A stretch of DNA of 50,832 nt, taken from assembly GCA_029865515.1 (NCBI GenBank), contig JAOUGQ010000002.1, positions 1 to 50,832 on the forward strand, written 5' to 3'. A program made the position numbers and the translations under genes. This document shows, one piece after another, positions 39,697 through 48,747 of the stretch. The notes below the pieces were generated by a model. That model was not told the DNA's origin and did not search any database. It worked only from the letters and a program-made list of their open reading frames with translations. The stretch's first letter is position 1. Each line of letters opens with the position of its first letter. The DNA comes from Nitrospirota bacterium. GTDB lineage: Bacteria; Nitrospirota; Nitrospiria; Nitrospirales; UBA8639.

Positions 39697-40536
39697 ATGC
39701 ATTCTGACAACATCTCGTTCCCACATTTTTCCGCTGACCCCTGTTCCAGTTTTTATCAATACCTCGCATCGCAACGACCCGAATTGCTCCCCATGGCGCG
39801 GTGGGGAACTCTCCTTCCCCAACAAGGGTTGGCGGATTCTCCATTGACTTCCAAGCACCTCCCCTGGCCCCACGGCACGACCGTTCTGGCCTTCACCTTT
39901 CAAAATGGCGTAGCAATCGCCGGGGACCGCCGCGCCACCGAAGGGTATCAAATTGCGGCCAACCGAATGGAAAAGGTGTTTCAAACCGATGACTATTCGG
40001 CCATGGCTATTGCCGGAGCTGCCGGCCCCTGCGTGGAAATGGCTAAACTTTTTCGGATCGAGCTGGAACACTATGAAAAACTTGACGGACAACCCTTAAC
40101 CTGCGAAGGGAAAGCCAACAGGTTGGGACATATGGTTAAGGCTAATTTTCCCATGGTTTTGCAGGGACTCGTGGTTATTCCGCTATTTGTGGGCTATGAC
40201 CATAAGCGAGAAATCGGACGGCTCTTCAAATATGACATTACGGGGGGACGGTACGAGGACACCGAATTTCATGCCGTCGGTTCCGGCGGAAAAGATGCTC
40301 GATCGACTTTAAAAGAGTATTGGAAAAAAAATTTGTCGGAGGACGAAGCCGTCAGTATGGCGCTTCGAGCCTTACTCAATGCCGCAGAAGAAGATGTCGG
40401 CACCGGGGGACCAGATCTGCTTAGACGGATATTCCCGACCGTTAAATTGGTTGATCGCCAGGGAGTTCGGGATGTGGAGGAACCACAGTTAGCTGCGGTG
40501 TGCGAAGCATTATTAAACCAGCAACAGGAGACTTAA
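39697..40536 (+). CDS. prcB: 20S proteasome beta subunit PrcB with propeptide
   Basis: FYQYLASQRPELLP propeptide; HG-TTVLAF processing site with Thr61; GDRRATEGYQI; GTGGPDLLRRIFPTV. Confidence 0.95.
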   Translation: MHSDNISFPHFSADPCSSFYQYLASQRPELLPMARWGTLLPQQGLADSPLTSKHLPWPHGTTVLAFTFQNGVAIAGDRRATEGYQIAANRMEKVFQTDDYSAMAIAGAAGPCVEMAKLFRIELEHYEKLDGQPLTCEGKANRLGHMVKANFPMVLQGLVVIPLFVGYDHKREIGRLFKYDITGGRYEDTEFHAVGSGGKDARSTLKEYWKKNLSEDEAVSMALRALLNAAEEDVGTGGPDLLRRIFPTVKLVDRQGVRDVEEPQLAAVCEALLNQQQET

Positions 40537-40539
40537 ACA

Positions 40540-41223
40540 GTGGCCCTGCCCTATTACGTTTCACCCGAACAAATGATGCAAGACCGGGCGGAGTATGCCA
40601 AAAAAGGCATTGCTAAAGGCCGCTCAATCATCGCCATGGAATATTCGGATGGAGTGTTGTTTGTGGCCGATAACCCTAGCGCTTCTCTGTTTAAAATCTC
40701 TGAGATCTATGACAGCATCGCCTTTTCCGGCGCTGGGCGATACAGCGAATTTGAAAATCTCCGGAAAGCCGGCATTCAACATGCCGACGTCAAAGGCATG
40801 ATGTATAGCCGAGAGGATGTGACTGCACGATCACTAGCTAATGGCTATTCGCAAATTCTTGGCACCCTCTTTAGCCAGGAAATGAAACCCTACGAAGTGG
40901 AACTGCTCTTGGCTCAGGTCGGGGAGACACCCGAACGCAATGAGTTATACCGAATTTCGTTTGATGGCAGTATTGTAGATGAACGAAAATTTACCGCCAT
41001 CGGGGGACGATCCGAAGCCATATTGACCTTACTTCGAAAAGAAACTTCTGAAACGTGTCCGTCTCTAAAAGAGGCCTTAACACTATGCCAACACGCCTTT
41101 GAGCGTGGCGCTGATCCCAAATCCAGCCTGGAAGGCCTGGAAGTCGCCCTCCTTGACCGCACACGAAAAGGTAGAAAGTTCCGCCGGGTTCCGACTCCCG
41201 AAGCCTCCCAAATTCTGGCTTAA
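40540..41223 (+). CDS. prcA: 20S proteasome alpha subunit PrcA
   Basis: YYVSPEQMMQDRAEYAKKGIAKGRSIIAMEYSDGVLFVADNPS; immediately follows prcB; GTG start. Confidence 0.94.
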   Translation: MALPYYVSPEQMMQDRAEYAKKGIAKGRSIIAMEYSDGVLFVADNPSASLFKISEIYDSIAFSGAGRYSEFENLRKAGIQHADVKGMMYSREDVTARSLANGYSQILGTLFSQEMKPYEVELLLAQVGETPERNELYRISFDGSIVDERKFTAIGGRSEAILTLLRKETSETCPSLKEALTLCQHAFERGADPKSSLEGLEVALLDRTRKGRKFRRVPTPEASQILA

Positions 41224-41510
41224 TCCTCCCCGTCCCTGCTCTGTCCCTCAGTTGAACATTAATTGATGGCGGTGTATTCTGATTAGAGGGATTGTGAAAA
41301 ATTCCCAATGGTTTTAAGAGCAATCCATTCCAAGAGTCCCCATAAAATAAACAAGGAATTTCTTAAGAAGACGGTTGAGAAAGACTGCGCAAAACAAAGA
41401 GGATGAGATAAACAGATTGGTAGGGTGAGGCCTTCGAGCGAGGAGGAGAACGCCGGTGATGGATTTTCCATCATTTCCTTGAGGGCCTTGGAGGAAGGAA
41501 ACCTCCGGGT

Positions 41511-42887
41511 ATGATGAAACGAATCGTTGGCCTTGAAAGTGAATACGGCCTGACATTTTCGCCAAATGGGCGAGTCTATCTTCCCATTGAAAAAATCCTC
41601 GGTTACATTTTTGAGGGACTCATCCCCAATAGCTGGCCCTCGAATGCCTTTCTGACCAATGGGGCACGATTCTACCAGGACACCGGCTGCCATCCTGAAT
41701 ATTCCACTCCCGAATGCGATGACCTGATTGATCTCATCATCCACGACAAAGCGGGAGAGCGTATTTTAGAAAGTTGTCTCCCCATCGCCGAGGAACGCTT
41801 ACGTGAAGAAGGGCTTTCCGGCGAAATTTTTATATTCAAGAACAATACGGATTCCCTCGGCAACACCTACGGTTGTCATGAAAATTTCCTCATGCGCCGG
41901 GATGTGGACTTTTGGAAAGTCAGTGAACAGCTCATCCCTTTTTTCGTAACCCGCCAAATTTTTTCGGGAGCCGGAAAAATTCTTAAAGTGTCGGGGAAGT
42001 CCCAATTTTTCATCTCCCAACGCGCTCAGCATATCCACGAAAAAACATCATCCTCCACCACGTCCTCCCGCAGCATCATCAACACACGGGACGAACCGCA
42101 TGCCGACGCGGAAAAATTCCGTCGGCTTCATATCATTCTCGGCGATTCCAATATGTCTGAATTTTCCACCTATTTGAAGGTGGGAACGGCAATGATCGTA
42201 CTCTCAATGATCGAAGAAGGATTCACCATCCCTCATATTGAGTTAGAAGAACCTGTCAAAGCCATTCGAGACATCTCCCGCGATCCTACCCTGAAGAGGA
42301 CGATCAAACTGGAAGATGGGCGAAACCTGAGCGCATTAGAAATTCAACGAATTTTCTGGGAGCGGGCTGGTGAGTATTTAGAATCGCAACCTCCGAATAA
42401 AGTGATGTCAGAGATCCATTATGAATGGGGTCGAGTTCTGAACCTGCTTGAAGTTTCGCCAATGAAACTGGTTCGGGAAATCGACTGGATCACCAAACAA
42501 TGGCTCTTAGAAAACTACATGGCCAATAAATCCTGTGGATGGGATGACCCCCGATTGGGCATGATGGACCTGCAATACCATGACATTAATCGACAGCGAA
42601 GCCTCTTTCATCTGTTAGCTGAACGAAATCACATCAGGAAAATGGTTGATGAGGAGGCAATTGAGCAAGCAAAAACGATTCCTCCTCAAACCACACGGGC
42701 AAAGGTGCGGGGGGATTTCATCAGATTTGCCCGTGCAAAAAATCGGTCGTATACTGTGGATTGGACCTATCTCAAACTAAACGGATACTGGGAAGAAACC
42801 ATTCTCTGCATGGATCCTTTCTGTCCTTTTAACCGACGGGTGGAAGAATTGCTCAGCCAAGTTCCCCACAGCCGGCTCTATCCATGA
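41511..42887 (+). CDS. pafA: PafA-like Pup/UBact ligase
   Basis: MMKRIVGLESEYGLTFSPNG, NGARFYQDTGCHPEYSTPECDDL, FKNNTDSLGNTYGCHENFL, NTRDEPHADAEKFRRLHIILGDSNMSEFSTYLKVGT. Confidence 0.95.
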   Translation: MMKRIVGLESEYGLTFSPNGRVYLPIEKILGYIFEGLIPNSWPSNAFLTNGARFYQDTGCHPEYSTPECDDLIDLIIHDKAGERILESCLPIAEERLREEGLSGEIFIFKNNTDSLGNTYGCHENFLMRRDVDFWKVSEQLIPFFVTRQIFSGAGKILKVSGKSQFFISQRAQHIHEKTSSSTTSSRSIINTRDEPHADAEKFRRLHIILGDSNMSEFSTYLKVGTAMIVLSMIEEGFTIPHIELEEPVKAIRDISRDPTLKRTIKLEDGRNLSALEIQRIFWERAGEYLESQPPNKVMSEIHYEWGRVLNLLEVSPMKLVREIDWITKQWLLENYMANKSCGWDDPRLGMMDLQYHDINRQRSLFHLLAERNHIRKMVDEEAIEQAKTIPPQTTRAKVRGDFIRFARAKNRSYTVDWTYLKLNGYWEETILCMDPFCPFNRRVEELLSQVPHSRLYP

Positions 42888-43804
42888 ATCGCGTGTTGCC
42901 TCCATCCCCACCACCTCATCCTGCATTCTCCTGGAAAGTGCTGTTTGTCGTCTGCTTGCTGATCGCCAGTATTTTCCCTATTCAGATTGTCCCCAGCGCA
43001 GAACGCCACCGACCAGGAGCTGACGGCCAATTCAGTGGAAAGCAGGGGCAAGTCCTCTGGATCGAAGTTCCGGTAGCCGATCCAGAGGCAAAAGTAAGTG
43101 GCATGTTTTTAAAACGGAAGATCCCATTTTTTCAGAATTCCGATGGCCGTTTTGCAGGAATCGTGGGAATTGATATGGAAGATCCACCGGGCTTGCAGGA
43201 GTTAAGTGTCAATGTCCATACCAACAGCGGGACGGATCATCTCAGCTACTCCGTCTTAATCATCAAAGAACACTATGCCGTCCAACACCTGACCCTCCCG
43301 AAAGACAAAGTCGATCTTGACCCCAAAACCTTAAAGCGGGTCCAACAAGAACAGAAAGAACTGGCAGAAGCCTTTCACCATATCAGCGCTCTTCCCTTAT
43401 GGGATGGTCCTTTTCTTGAGCCCGTCAATGGGAAAGTGACAGGCGTGTTTGGCAGTCGTCGAGTCATTAACGGACAACCCCGCCGGCCTCATTCCGGAGA
43501 AGATATTGCGGCGCCAAATGGAACTCCGGTCCAGGCCATCAACAAGGGCACGGTCGTGAAAACGATGAACCACTTCTTCTCGGGAAAGGGTGTCGTCCTG
43601 GATCATGGAGTGGGACTGTTTTCCATGTACTTTCATCTCTCGGAGATTGACGTCAAGTCTGGCCAAGCCATTCAAAAAGGAGAAGCCCTGGGAAAAGTAG
43701 GAGCCAGTGGAAGAGCCACCGGCCCACACCTCCATTGGGGCATTCACTTAAATGGCTCACGAATCAACCCCTATGCCTTGACCGCTCTTCCCATACCCAA
43801 CTAA
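42884..43804 (+). CDS. M23/LytM-family peptidase, membrane-anchored or exported
   Basis: N-terminal hydrophobic segment; VTGVFGSRRVINGQPRRPHSGEDIAAPNGTPVQAI and ASGRATGPHLHWGIHLNG catalytic motifs; ATGA overlap with pafA. Confidence 0.92.
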   Translation: MNRVLPPSPPPHPAFSWKVLFVVCLLIASIFPIQIVPSAERHRPGADGQFSGKQGQVLWIEVPVADPEAKVSGMFLKRKIPFFQNSDGRFAGIVGIDMEDPPGLQELSVNVHTNSGTDHLSYSVLIIKEHYAVQHLTLPKDKVDLDPKTLKRVQQEQKELAEAFHHISALPLWDGPFLEPVNGKVTGVFGSRRVINGQPRRPHSGEDIAAPNGTPVQAINKGTVVKTMNHFFSGKGVVLDHGVGLFSMYFHLSEIDVKSGQAIQKGEALGKVGASGRATGPHLHWGIHLNGSRINPYALTALPIPN

Positions 43805-43918
43805 CTTGAGGGCGCATGGCGTTTTGTCTTTCCCTCACTGCACCTGACTCAGATTGAACACGCCATTCTTCTGGAAAGTGTACCCGTCTCGATAGCCAAT
43901 GAAAGAGGCCCCTGTATC

Positions 43919-44476
43919 ATGCGTTATCTCTGTGTCTTCTGCGGTTCAAGTCTAGGGCACCATCCCGGCTTTACCAACATGGCTGAGCGATTGGGCCACG
44001 CACTTGTCCAAAAGGGCATAGGATTGGTCTACGGTGGGGGGAATATTGGCCTGATGGGCGTGCTGGCTTCAACCGTACTGCACGAGGGAGGAACGGTCAT
44101 CGGAGTCATTCCAAGCCATCTGGCAGAGAAAGAACTCTTACACCCCAATCTCACCACCACCCATATCGTGAACACCATGCATGAACGGAAAGCCCTCATG
44201 GCCGATCTGTCAGCCGGTTTCATCACGTTACCAGGCGGGTTTGGGACACTTGAAGAATGTTGCGAAATGGTGACTTGGGCCCAGTTGAAACTTCACCACA
44301 AGCCCTGCGGGCTGTTGAATTGCTTTGGATTTTTTGATGGCCTATTGGGATTTTTGGATCATCAAGTCCAAGAGGGTTTCGTCACCACGGCCAACCGGGC
44401 GTTAATTCTTGAAGCAACAAGCCCCGAAGCCTTGTTAACCCTTATCTTAGGCAAACTGGAGCCTGACGTCCGATAG
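43919..44476 (+). CDS. LOG family protein (TIGR00730-like)
   Basis: LCVFCGSSLGHHPGF, LVYGGGNIGLMG, MHERKALM, LPGGFGTLEE. Confidence 0.95.
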   Translation: MRYLCVFCGSSLGHHPGFTNMAERLGHALVQKGIGLVYGGGNIGLMGVLASTVLHEGGTVIGVIPSHLAEKELLHPNLTTTHIVNTMHERKALMADLSAGFITLPGGFGTLEECCEMVTWAQLKLHHKPCGLLNCFGFFDGLLGFLDHQVQEGFVTTANRALILEATSPEALLTLILGKLEPDVR

Positions 44477-44487
44477 AATCATTCAGC

Positions 44488-45330
44488 CTAATAGGCCGAA
44501 GGCCTGGAAAGGGGGCGGTTTGTCATCATTTCCATTGCACGAAGATTATCAAAGGAAAACCCTCCATCCCCCATCGCCACCAAGCCCAACTTGCCCTTTC
44601 TGAAGGATTGATCGTACACGTCAATCATGAGGTGATGATCGAAAAAGATTTCGGTAAATTCCTTACTGATAATGGTATTTCGTTGAATCCGAAGAAAATG
44701 CCAGTCTGATGGTGAAGGAATGAGGACCTCCCTCGCTAATTCAGTTGGTTGACCATCCTTCACTACATAGGCCACAACCTCGTTAGTTTTGGGTTCAACG
44801 ACGACCGCATAGAAATTGTTGTCATCCTGAATCCCATAGGCCAATCCGGCTTTGCCAGACGAAGTTCCTAACTCGAGTTTAATCCGGACCGAGAGATCCA
44901 CATATTCAGCCACCACGCCTTCAGCCACAAGTAACTGATAGCACCAACCCTCACGACAGTGTAACCGCTGTTCCACCAGGCGAGGGCGACTGGGAGCGGT
45001 GGCGTCTTCTTTCACTGACCACTCCCCTTCTCCTGAAGTCCCGCCAACAGCCTGCGTAAAGCCCTCCGGCAACCCGTTTGAAGAAGATTGGTCAAAATTC
45101 CATTCTTGGAAAAGCGGGGGGGTGGTTTTATGGAAAGGCTTCGGAAGCTCCTGAGGGTGATCCTCAGCAAACCCCTCTGAGACACCGATCAAAAAAAGGC
45201 TCATGGCCATCACGACTATCCGTCCAAAACCGGTAAAATGATTTCGTGTGCCCCCCACCCCCTGACCAGAAAATACCCTATAAATGAAATGTCTCACAGA
45301 CCGGCTCAATCGCTCTTGTTTCATGACCAT
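44488..45330 (-). CDS. Exported protein with DUF1080/concanavalin-like fold
   Basis: Signal/TM segment near the N-terminus; YVDLSVRIKLELGTSSGKAGLAYGIQDDNNFYAVVVEP...KGKLGLVAMGDGGFSFDNL pattern. Confidence 0.6.
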   Translation of the reverse strand: MVMKQERLSRSVRHFIYRVFSGQGVGGTRNHFTGFGRIVVMAMSLFLIGVSEGFAEDHPQELPKPFHKTTPPLFQEWNFDQSSSNGLPEGFTQAVGGTSGEGEWSVKEDATAPSRPRLVEQRLHCREGWCYQLLVAEGVVAEYVDLSVRIKLELGTSSGKAGLAYGIQDDNNFYAVVVEPKTNEVVAYVVKDGQPTELAREVLIPSPSDWHFLRIQRNTIISKEFTEIFFDHHLMIDVYDQSFRKGKLGLVAMGDGGFSFDNLRAMEMMTNRPLSRPSAY

Positions 45331-45708
45331 CCCTACTCTTAAAAATAAATGAAATTAATAAACGGCTCAACCCATAACGCCTACGATGATACGCATTCTC
45401 GCCGGAAGTCCACAACCCCTTGGTTACAACTCAACCAAGCCCCATTCCTATCATCCAAACCAGTCGGTCCAGTTCAGTTTTTGCTTGTTTATTACATAGA
45501 AGAGCCAACTTCGTAAACATACGTGAGTGCTTATCATAATAAGTGCTCCACCTCACGCCCGACATTTTCACGGGTAATCGCCAGCAGAAAGAGGCAAGGC
45601 GTACGTGCTGGACTCTGTCTAGACATTCCAATAAAAAAATTGCGGAAACCGGCAGGCTTTGATAGGTTGAACAAGGGTCATCTCATTGATTCTCCCTAAA
45701 GATCCCGT

Positions 45709-47304
45709 ATGAGCCGGATCATGATAATCCGTTTTATGCCTCGATTGGTTTTTCTTGCATGCCTGACCCTGGTATTACTAGGTGGGGCACCCGTAAGTGG
45801 AAGCAGTTCCTCAAGCATCTCTAGCAATGAGGACCTGACTTTCACAGAACTCCTGCCTTCTGATTCCGTCATCACGCTGACGTTACAGGAAGCCGTCATG
45901 CAGGCCCTGGAACATAATCTCGACATTCAGGTGAGTCGACAGAGCAGAGATGTTCGACTCACCGATATTATCTTCCAACAAGCACAATTCGACCCCACGG
46001 TCCAGTTAAGCGGACGGTACGACCGGAATGTCTCCCCACTCAATAGACCCATTTTCGGCTTCGGTGGCGCCACCGTGGGATCAGAGCCTGACAAGATTGA
46101 TCAAAATGATACAAATTTAGGGTTGGGAATAAAGCAAAAGCTGCTCACCGGAGGATCGTACGATCTGAAGTTTGATACCAACCGGAACTCCGTGGCAGGA
46201 GAAACCAGTTTTCTGTTTAACCCATCCTATACAAGCAACCTCCGCTTCGATCTGACGCAACCGCTTCTTCGCAACTTCGGGCCGACCATTACCAAAGTCC
46301 AAATCACCCTCGCACGAAATGCGGCAGACCTGGAACAACTCACGCTCGTCAACCAGGTTCTGTCAGTGATCGCTCAAGTTGAACAGGCATACTGGGAACT
46401 GGTCTTTGCCCGCGAAAATTTAAAAGTGACCCGTGCGACCCTACAAGCCGCAGAAGAACTACTGGCCAGCAATCGCGCGAAGGTCAAGGCCGGGGTGATG
46501 GCCGACGTCGAAGCCCTCCAGGCTCAAGCCGGAGTGGCCAACCAGGTCGAACAAATTTTACTGGCCCAAAAAACAGTACTGGACCAGGAAGACCAACTTC
46601 GGCGTCTCCTCAACAATTCGGAATACAATCTGACCCAAACCACACCCCTCGTCCCGCTCGACCCACCCGTTCAACAACGTCAGGAGACGCCGCTCAAGGA
46701 AAGCCTTCAATCGGCATTCGAACATCGCCCGGAAATCCTGCAAGCCCAAAAAAACATTGAAACCTCCACCGTCAACACCCGCTTTGCCAAAAACCAGCTT
46801 CTGCCCGATATCGCCTTTCAGGGGAGTCTTGGTCTCAGCGGTCTGGGCAAAAATCCAGGAGATAATCTGGACCGTTTAGGCAGCACTGATTTCTACAACA
46901 TGGGGGGAGGGCTCGTACTCAGCTACCCATTAGGAAACCGCTCGGCCCAAAGCCAATATCAACGGCGGGTGTTGGAGACACAACAAAGCCAGGTCTCCCT
47001 CCTGCGTGTTCGCCAACAAATCATCCTTGACGTCAAAGAAGCCATTCGTCAGGTTCAGACCAGCTTCAAACGCACCCGGACCAATCAAACCGCTCGCCAA
47101 CTCTCCGAAAGACAACTCAAGGCTGAAGAGGAACGCCTGAACCTCGGACTCAGCACCACCCGGTTGGTTTTAGAATTTCAAAGGGACCTGAGAATAGCCA
47201 GGGGAAGGGAATTACGAGCCATTCTCGATTACAACCAATCATTATCCCGTCTCCGACTCGTCACCGCTTCGACTCTCGAGCACTACCACATTGAAGTCCA
47301 GTAA
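45709..47304 (+). CDS. TolC-family outer membrane efflux protein
   Basis: Signal peptide; ITLTLQEAVMQALEHNLDIQVSRQS; paired OEP repeats; followed by MacA/MacB-like genes. Confidence 0.9.
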   Translation: MSRIMIIRFMPRLVFLACLTLVLLGGAPVSGSSSSSISSNEDLTFTELLPSDSVITLTLQEAVMQALEHNLDIQVSRQSRDVRLTDIIFQQAQFDPTVQLSGRYDRNVSPLNRPIFGFGGATVGSEPDKIDQNDTNLGLGIKQKLLTGGSYDLKFDTNRNSVAGETSFLFNPSYTSNLRFDLTQPLLRNFGPTITKVQITLARNAADLEQLTLVNQVLSVIAQVEQAYWELVFARENLKVTRATLQAAEELLASNRAKVKAGVMADVEALQAQAGVANQVEQILLAQKTVLDQEDQLRRLLNNSEYNLTQTTPLVPLDPPVQQRQETPLKESLQSAFEHRPEILQAQKNIETSTVNTRFAKNQLLPDIAFQGSLGLSGLGKNPGDNLDRLGSTDFYNMGGGLVLSYPLGNRSAQSQYQRRVLETQQSQVSLLRVRQQIILDVKEAIRQVQTSFKRTRTNQTARQLSERQLKAEEERLNLGLSTTRLVLEFQRDLRIARGRELRAILDYNQSLSRLRLVTASTLEHYHIEVQ

Positions 47305-47593
47305 TTGAAATGTGGGGAAAGCAGGCCTTGAGCCCTGCCGAAGGATCCGGATGTCGCGTTTTCCTCGCTCATAGAATTCTCTGCCCGAGTCGTGCGGCTC
47401 ATCCTTCTCGCTTCGTGCGGCCTTGCCACTGTCAACACGCAAGTCTTCGCACATTGGGGCGAGAGAGCTTCCAGGGGGTGGCCATTTTCGAATACCCCCG
47501 TCTTTTAAGTTCACAGTCCTTCTCCAGACTTGTTACCATGTGAATGGATCTACCCACGTCTGGTGAAGAAAAAAGCATGGGCTCATTTTTGAT

Positions 47594-48733
47594 ATGAACA
47601 AAACATCCTGGGTACTCACCATCTTGGTGCTCGTAGGAGCCTCCCTTGCGGTGTTGCAATATTTACGGTCAACAGACCAACGTCCTTCCGACACCACACC
47701 TCGCAAACTAGTCGAAGTCGTCCGTACCTCGCTACAGACGAAGGTATCTGAAACAGGAACGATCCTGCCCTCACAGACCATTGAAATAAAATCTCAATTT
47801 TCCGGGGAAGTCGCCCAATTATTTGTGACGGCGGGGCAGGAAGTGCAAAAAGATCAAATTTTAGGGATTATTCGACAGGAATCCAGCCAAGCCCGCACGG
47901 TGGCCCAGCTTCGGGCCGGCATCCAAGAAGAACGGTTAAACGTGGACACCGCTCATCGAGCATGGGTCCGTGCAGAATCCTTGTTTCAAAAAGGGTTTAT
48001 TCCTCAAAAAGAATTGGAACTCTCTCAACGGGACTATCAACAATCCCTGGTTCGTCTGGAATTGGCGGAGCGGCAACTCTTACTGGCATTAGGCGGGAAT
48101 CAGGAATTGTTTGAACGGTACCGCGAAGGCTCCGTTTCAAAAACCCGGCCTGAAGAATTTCAGGTCCGGTCGCCCTCCCAAGGGACTGTCCTGGAAATTC
48201 TCGTCCATACCGGTGAAATCATCACCTCAGGAACAGCCACATTCGGCGGAGGAACAGTCCTCATGCGAATTGCCGATCTCTCGCACATGGTGGTCAAAGC
48301 GAAAATCAACGAAGTCAATATACCAAGGGTTTCGGTCGGACAACCCGTCGACATTCGATTAGATGCCTTACCGGGACAACTCTTTAAGGGCCGGGTCAGG
48401 GCTATAGCCACTCAAGGGGTGAAGGAAAACAATCTTGTCACTTATGAAATCTCTATTGATATTGAAAATTCTCATCCCGCCCTGAAGCCTATGCTTACCG
48501 CAAACATTGATATCGAAACGAAACGGCTGGAAGATGTGCTCACCATTCCGCTGGAGGTGTTGCGAGTTGAAAATGGAGATGACGTGGTCGAAGTGATGTC
48601 AGAAGGCCAACCTCAAACCCGCAAGGTTCGTGTGGCATTCCGGACCGACACGCAGGCCATCATCACCAAAGGGCTTCAAGAGCACGACCAGGTTTTCATC
48701 CCTTCATTTAAAAAGGAAGAGGCTCGTCGATAG
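47594..48733 (+). CDS. MacA/HlyD-type periplasmic adaptor subunit
   Basis: N-terminal TM; VSETGTILPSQTIEIKSQFSGEVAQLFVTAGQEVQKDQIL biotinyl-lipoyl-like domain; coiled coil. Confidence 0.92.
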   Translation: MNKTSWVLTILVLVGASLAVLQYLRSTDQRPSDTTPRKLVEVVRTSLQTKVSETGTILPSQTIEIKSQFSGEVAQLFVTAGQEVQKDQILGIIRQESSQARTVAQLRAGIQEERLNVDTAHRAWVRAESLFQKGFIPQKELELSQRDYQQSLVRLELAERQLLLALGGNQELFERYREGSVSKTRPEEFQVRSPSQGTVLEILVHTGEIITSGTATFGGGTVLMRIADLSHMVVKAKINEVNIPRVSVGQPVDIRLDALPGQLFKGRVRAIATQGVKENNLVTYEISIDIENSHPALKPMLTANIDIETKRLEDVLTIPLEVLRVENGDDVVEVMSEGQPQTRKVRVAFRTDTQAIITKGLQEHDQVFIPSFKKEEARR

Positions 48734-48747
48734 GGCAGCAAGAAACT

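Noticed and set aside
39801-39992. 63-aa alternative-frame ORF inside prcB as a candidate modifier gene
   Set aside because: It lies in the coding frame of a strongly supported prcB, has no Pup/UBact-like C-terminus (ends GVSNR), and looks like a chance ORF.
41283-41744. 153-aa minus-strand ORF spanning the prcA-pafA gap and the start of pafA
   Set aside because: Overlaps the well-supported pafA start in antisense and shows no recognisable family.
45431-45631. 66-aa minus-strand ORF between the DUF1080-like gene and tolC
   Set aside because: No recognisable domain, no ribosome-binding site and low-complexity context; insufficient evidence for coding.
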